Source of the DNA: SLFT01 sp964493075
Lineage (GTDB): Bacteria; Hydrogenedentota; Hydrogenedentia; Hydrogenedentales; CAITNO01
Assembly: GCA_964493075.1 (NCBI GenBank)
Contig: CAZBNU010000014.1
Span: 1-37,099, forward strand
Length of the DNA: 37,099 nucleotides
Reading direction: 5' to 3'
The translations under genes and the position numbers were made by a program. The notes below the pieces were generated by a model that worked only from the letters and a program-made list of their open reading frames with translations, made no database searches and was not told where the DNA came from. Below, piece after piece: positions 35,279 to 37,099 of the stretch. The number at the start of each line of letters is the position of its first letter. Positions within the stretch are counted from its first letter, which is position 1.

Positions 35279-35284
35279 TATAAT
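35279..35284 (+). promoter_or_regulatory. Candidate -10 box of nifS
   Basis: A perfect TATAAT lies 30 bases before the nifS ATG. The -35 region (TTAGTC at 35255-35260, 18-bp spacing) is weak, as is usual for activated or regulated promoters. GGAG lies 7 bases before the ATG. Confidence 0.45.
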
Positions 35285-35313
35285 ACATCAAAACTGAACT
35301 ACGGAGTATCAAA

Positions 35314-36498
35314 ATGTCAGAACGAAGTATATACCTTGATCATAATGCTACGACGCCGCTGCACCCTAAAGTGGTGAAGGCGCTTACGGAGGCGATGGCG
35401 GTTTTTGGCAATCCGTCGAGTATGCACGGCTACGGACGTGCCGCCCGGGAACTTGTTGAGGCAGCGCGTGCGCAGGTGGCGTCCCTTATCGGCGCATTGC
35501 CCGAAGAGATTATCTTTGTGGGCAGCGGTTCGGAAGGCAACAATACGGTGCTTTCCATCATGGGCTGTCAGTCCACCAACTGTTCCTGCGACCGGGAACA
35601 CAAAGCGCACATCATCACCACGGCCATAGAGCATCCCTGCATTCTGGAAACGTCGCACTGCATGGAAGGGCGTGGGGCACGCGTCACCTACCTGGGCGTG
35701 GACCGATACGGGAAGATTTCGCTGGACGAACTGCGAGACAGCATCACGAACCAGACGGGCATTATTTCCGTCATGATGGCGAACAACGAAATCGGCACCA
35801 TTCAGGATATTCGTGGAGCAGTAGAGATTGCGCATGAAAAGGGTGTCTATTTCCATACGGACGCCGTGCAGGCGTTCGGCAAGATTCCCATTGACGTGCA
35901 TGATCTGGGCGTGGATTTCCTCACCATGTCAGCACACAAGATCTACGGACCAAAGGGCATCGGCGCGTTGTACGTGAAACGGGGCGTTCCCTTCTGTCCG
36001 CTGATTCATGGCGGCCATCAGGAACGGGGCCGCCGCGCAGGCACGGAAAACACGCTGGGCATCGTTGGCTTGGGCAAGGCTGTTGAAATGCGTGGCTTGG
36101 AGATGGACGATGAAGCGAAGCGCATCGCGGCGCTGCGGAACGCCCTGAAACAGGGCATAGAGGAGCGCATCCCTGATGTCGCGTTTAACGGCCATCCCAC
36201 TGATACGATGATGAACACCCTGAACGTGTCCTTTGCGGGCGCGGAAGGGGAAAGCATCTTGCTGTATCTTGACCTTGAAGGGATTGCTGTTTCCACCGGT
36301 TCGGCCTGTGCCTCCGGTTCGCTGGACCCGTCTCATGTGTTGATGGCGACCAAGGTGCCGGTGGAACAGGCGCATGGTTCCATACGGATGAGTTTGGGAC
36401 GTGAGAATACGATGGAAGATGTTGACTATGTTCTGGACAAACTTCCCGCAATCATCAGTAGGATTCGGGACATGTCCACAGCCTACAAAAGGAAGTAA
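35314..36498 (+). CDS. nifS: Cysteine desulfurase (NifS/IscS type)
   Basis: A 394-aa protein that releases sulfur from cysteine for Fe-S cluster assembly, using PLP. The PLP lysine is Lys209 (LTMSAHKIYGPKG) with His107 in AIEHP; the catalytic persulfide Cys332 lies in a short loop STGSACASGS, the class I (IscS/NifS) type. The N terminus (IYLDHNATTPLHP) is typical. A short Cys-rich insertion (GCQSTNCSCDREHK, residues 84-97) follows the PLP phosphate-binding region and is not usual for the family. The end of the gene carries the ribosome-binding site of the next gene (AGGAAG), so the two are translated together. Confidence 0.93.
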   Translation: MSERSIYLDHNATTPLHPKVVKALTEAMAVFGNPSSMHGYGRAARELVEAARAQVASLIGALPEEIIFVGSGSEGNNTVLSIMGCQSTNCSCDREHKAHIITTAIEHPCILETSHCMEGRGARVTYLGVDRYGKISLDELRDSITNQTGIISVMMANNEIGTIQDIRGAVEIAHEKGVYFHTDAVQAFGKIPIDVHDLGVDFLTMSAHKIYGPKGIGALYVKRGVPFCPLIHGGHQERGRRAGTENTLGIVGLGKAVEMRGLEMDDEAKRIAALRNALKQGIEERIPDVAFNGHPTDTMMNTLNVSFAGAEGESILLYLDLEGIAVSTGSACASGSLDPSHVLMATKVPVEQAHGSIRMSLGRENTMEDVDYVLDKLPAIISRIRDMSTAYKRK

Positions 36499-36501
36499 CT
36501 T

Positions 36502-37099
36502 ATGAGCGCACACCAGTCATGGGCCTATACGGATATTGTAAAAGACCATTTCATGAACCCACGCAATGTGTTGAAAGACGAGGATTACCAGGAAGACGGA
36601 CGCGGCATGGTCGGCAACGTGCAATGCGGCGACGAAATGCTGGTGGTCATCAAGGTGGACAAAGACACCAATACCATCACGGACTGTAAGTGGAAGACCT
36701 ACGGCTGTGCGAGCGCCATTGCCAGCACCTCGGCCATGTCCGAGATCGTTACCGGCATGCCCCTTGATGAGGCGTTCAAAGTCGGACCCAAGCAGATTAC
36801 CAAAGCGTTGGGACAATTGCCCGACCATAAAATCCATTGTTCCGTGCTGGGCGACAAGGCGTTGCGCGCCGCCATCAACGATTACTATGAACGCTCCGGC
36901 CAGCAGGATAAAGTTATCAAGGAAGAATCGCGCATTATCTGCAAGTGCATGAATGTTACGGATCACGAGATCGAAGACGCCGTGCTTGAAGGCGCACGCA
37001 CTTTCCTGGAACTTCAGGAACAGACCAAGATGAGCACTGTCTGTGGCAAATGCAAGGATGAAGCGGAAACCCTGCTGAAGGTGTATATGAAGAAACACT
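36502..37099 (+). CDS. nifU: NifU-type Fe-S scaffold with BFD-like [2Fe-2S] domain (runs off window)
   Basis: 199 residues are visible without a stop; the gene continues past the right edge. Residues 1-130 are an IscU-like scaffold with the three cluster cysteines Cys42 (NVQCGDE), Cys69 (YGCASAI) and Cys113 (IHCSVLG). Residues ~140-199 are a bacterioferritin-associated-ferredoxin-like [2Fe-2S] domain with C-x-C (Cys147, Cys149 in ICKCMN) and C-x2-C (Cys181, Cys184 in VCGKCK). This two-domain order defines NifU rather than IscU; a third NifU C-terminal domain may follow beyond the edge. The ATG at 36502 is three bases after the nifS stop. It accepts sulfur from NifS. Confidence 0.9.
   Translation, partial: MSAHQSWAYTDIVKDHFMNPRNVLKDEDYQEDGRGMVGNVQCGDEMLVVIKVDKDTNTITDCKWKTYGCASAIASTSAMSEIVTGMPLDEAFKVGPKQITKALGQLPDHKIHCSVLGDKALRAAINDYYERSGQQDKVIKEESRIICKCMNVTDHEIEDAVLEGARTFLELQEQTKMSTVCGKCKDEAETLLKVYMKKH

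Overview
The window is about 37.1 kb of a metagenome-style scaffold with two 100-N gaps and one 10-N gap. It has high coding density, mostly ATGA-type overlaps between genes, and no rRNA, tRNA, CRISPR array, phage or transposase gene that I can see. Twin-arginine proteins, a Gfo/Idh/MocA oxidoreductase, a DUF2961 protein, a MoxR/Bat cluster, PilT ATPases and corrinoid-type methyltransferases together suggest a Gram-negative heterotroph, perhaps of a PVC-like or Hydrogenedentota-like lineage. That placement is inference from gene content and style; no marker gene in the window settles it.

Left block (1-19.7 kb), almost all on the minus strand. At the far left are a Tat-exported protein with an L-fucose-isomerase-like fold, a secreted Ig-like protein with a C-terminal anchor, a UDP-sugar epimerase and a HicAB toxin-antitoxin pair. 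Next comes a long gene train, read from right to left: a BatD-like small protein, MoxR ATPase, DUF58 protein, a second BatD-like protein, BatA, BatB, a BatC-like TPR protein, an acidic Q/E-rich protein, BatD, a BatE-like TPR/SH3 protein, then GlnD and a DegP-type protease. The MoxR/Bat set forms a membrane-anchored vWA complex linked in other bacteria to envelope stress. GlnD (nitrogen sensing) and DegP (periplasmic quality control) follow in the same direction. Two non-coding repeat islands interrupt this train: a ~200 bp nested palindrome and a cluster of GGGACTGTCCC-like palindromes.

Middle block (19.7-29.9 kb), mainly plus strand. It has palindromic elements ending in ATTCCGG/CCGGAAT, then a large exported protein fusing a sialidase-like propeller, an M23 peptidase domain and two PKD domains. 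A cysteine-rich Rrf2 regulator is followed 14 bp later by MtaB (methanol:corrinoid methyltransferase), then by a UroD-superfamily methyltransferase-like gene running into a gap. A nitrilase-superfamily amidohydrolase converges on the same gap. Two tandem, equal-length PilT paralogues follow, each with the same candidate promoter architecture (TTGAAC, 18 bp, TACAGT).

Right block (29.9-37.1 kb): a coiled-coil/FGE-fold protein, a PIN-domain toxin with its antitoxin, a possible gene relic downstream of them, a Tat-exported Gfo/Idh/MocA oxidoreductase, a secreted DUF2961 protein, and a nifS-nifU iron-sulfur pair in which nifU runs off the right edge.

No single stretch is clearly a wholly new system. 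The most distinctive items are the sialidase-M23-PKD fusion, the Rrf2-MtaB pair with extra cysteines, the enlarged Bat operon with three BatD-like membrane proteins, the duplicated PilT promoter, and three families of palindromic intergenic repeats. One gap is flanked by identical 55-bp ends. Collapsing them restores an intact gene, so that gap is an assembly artefact.
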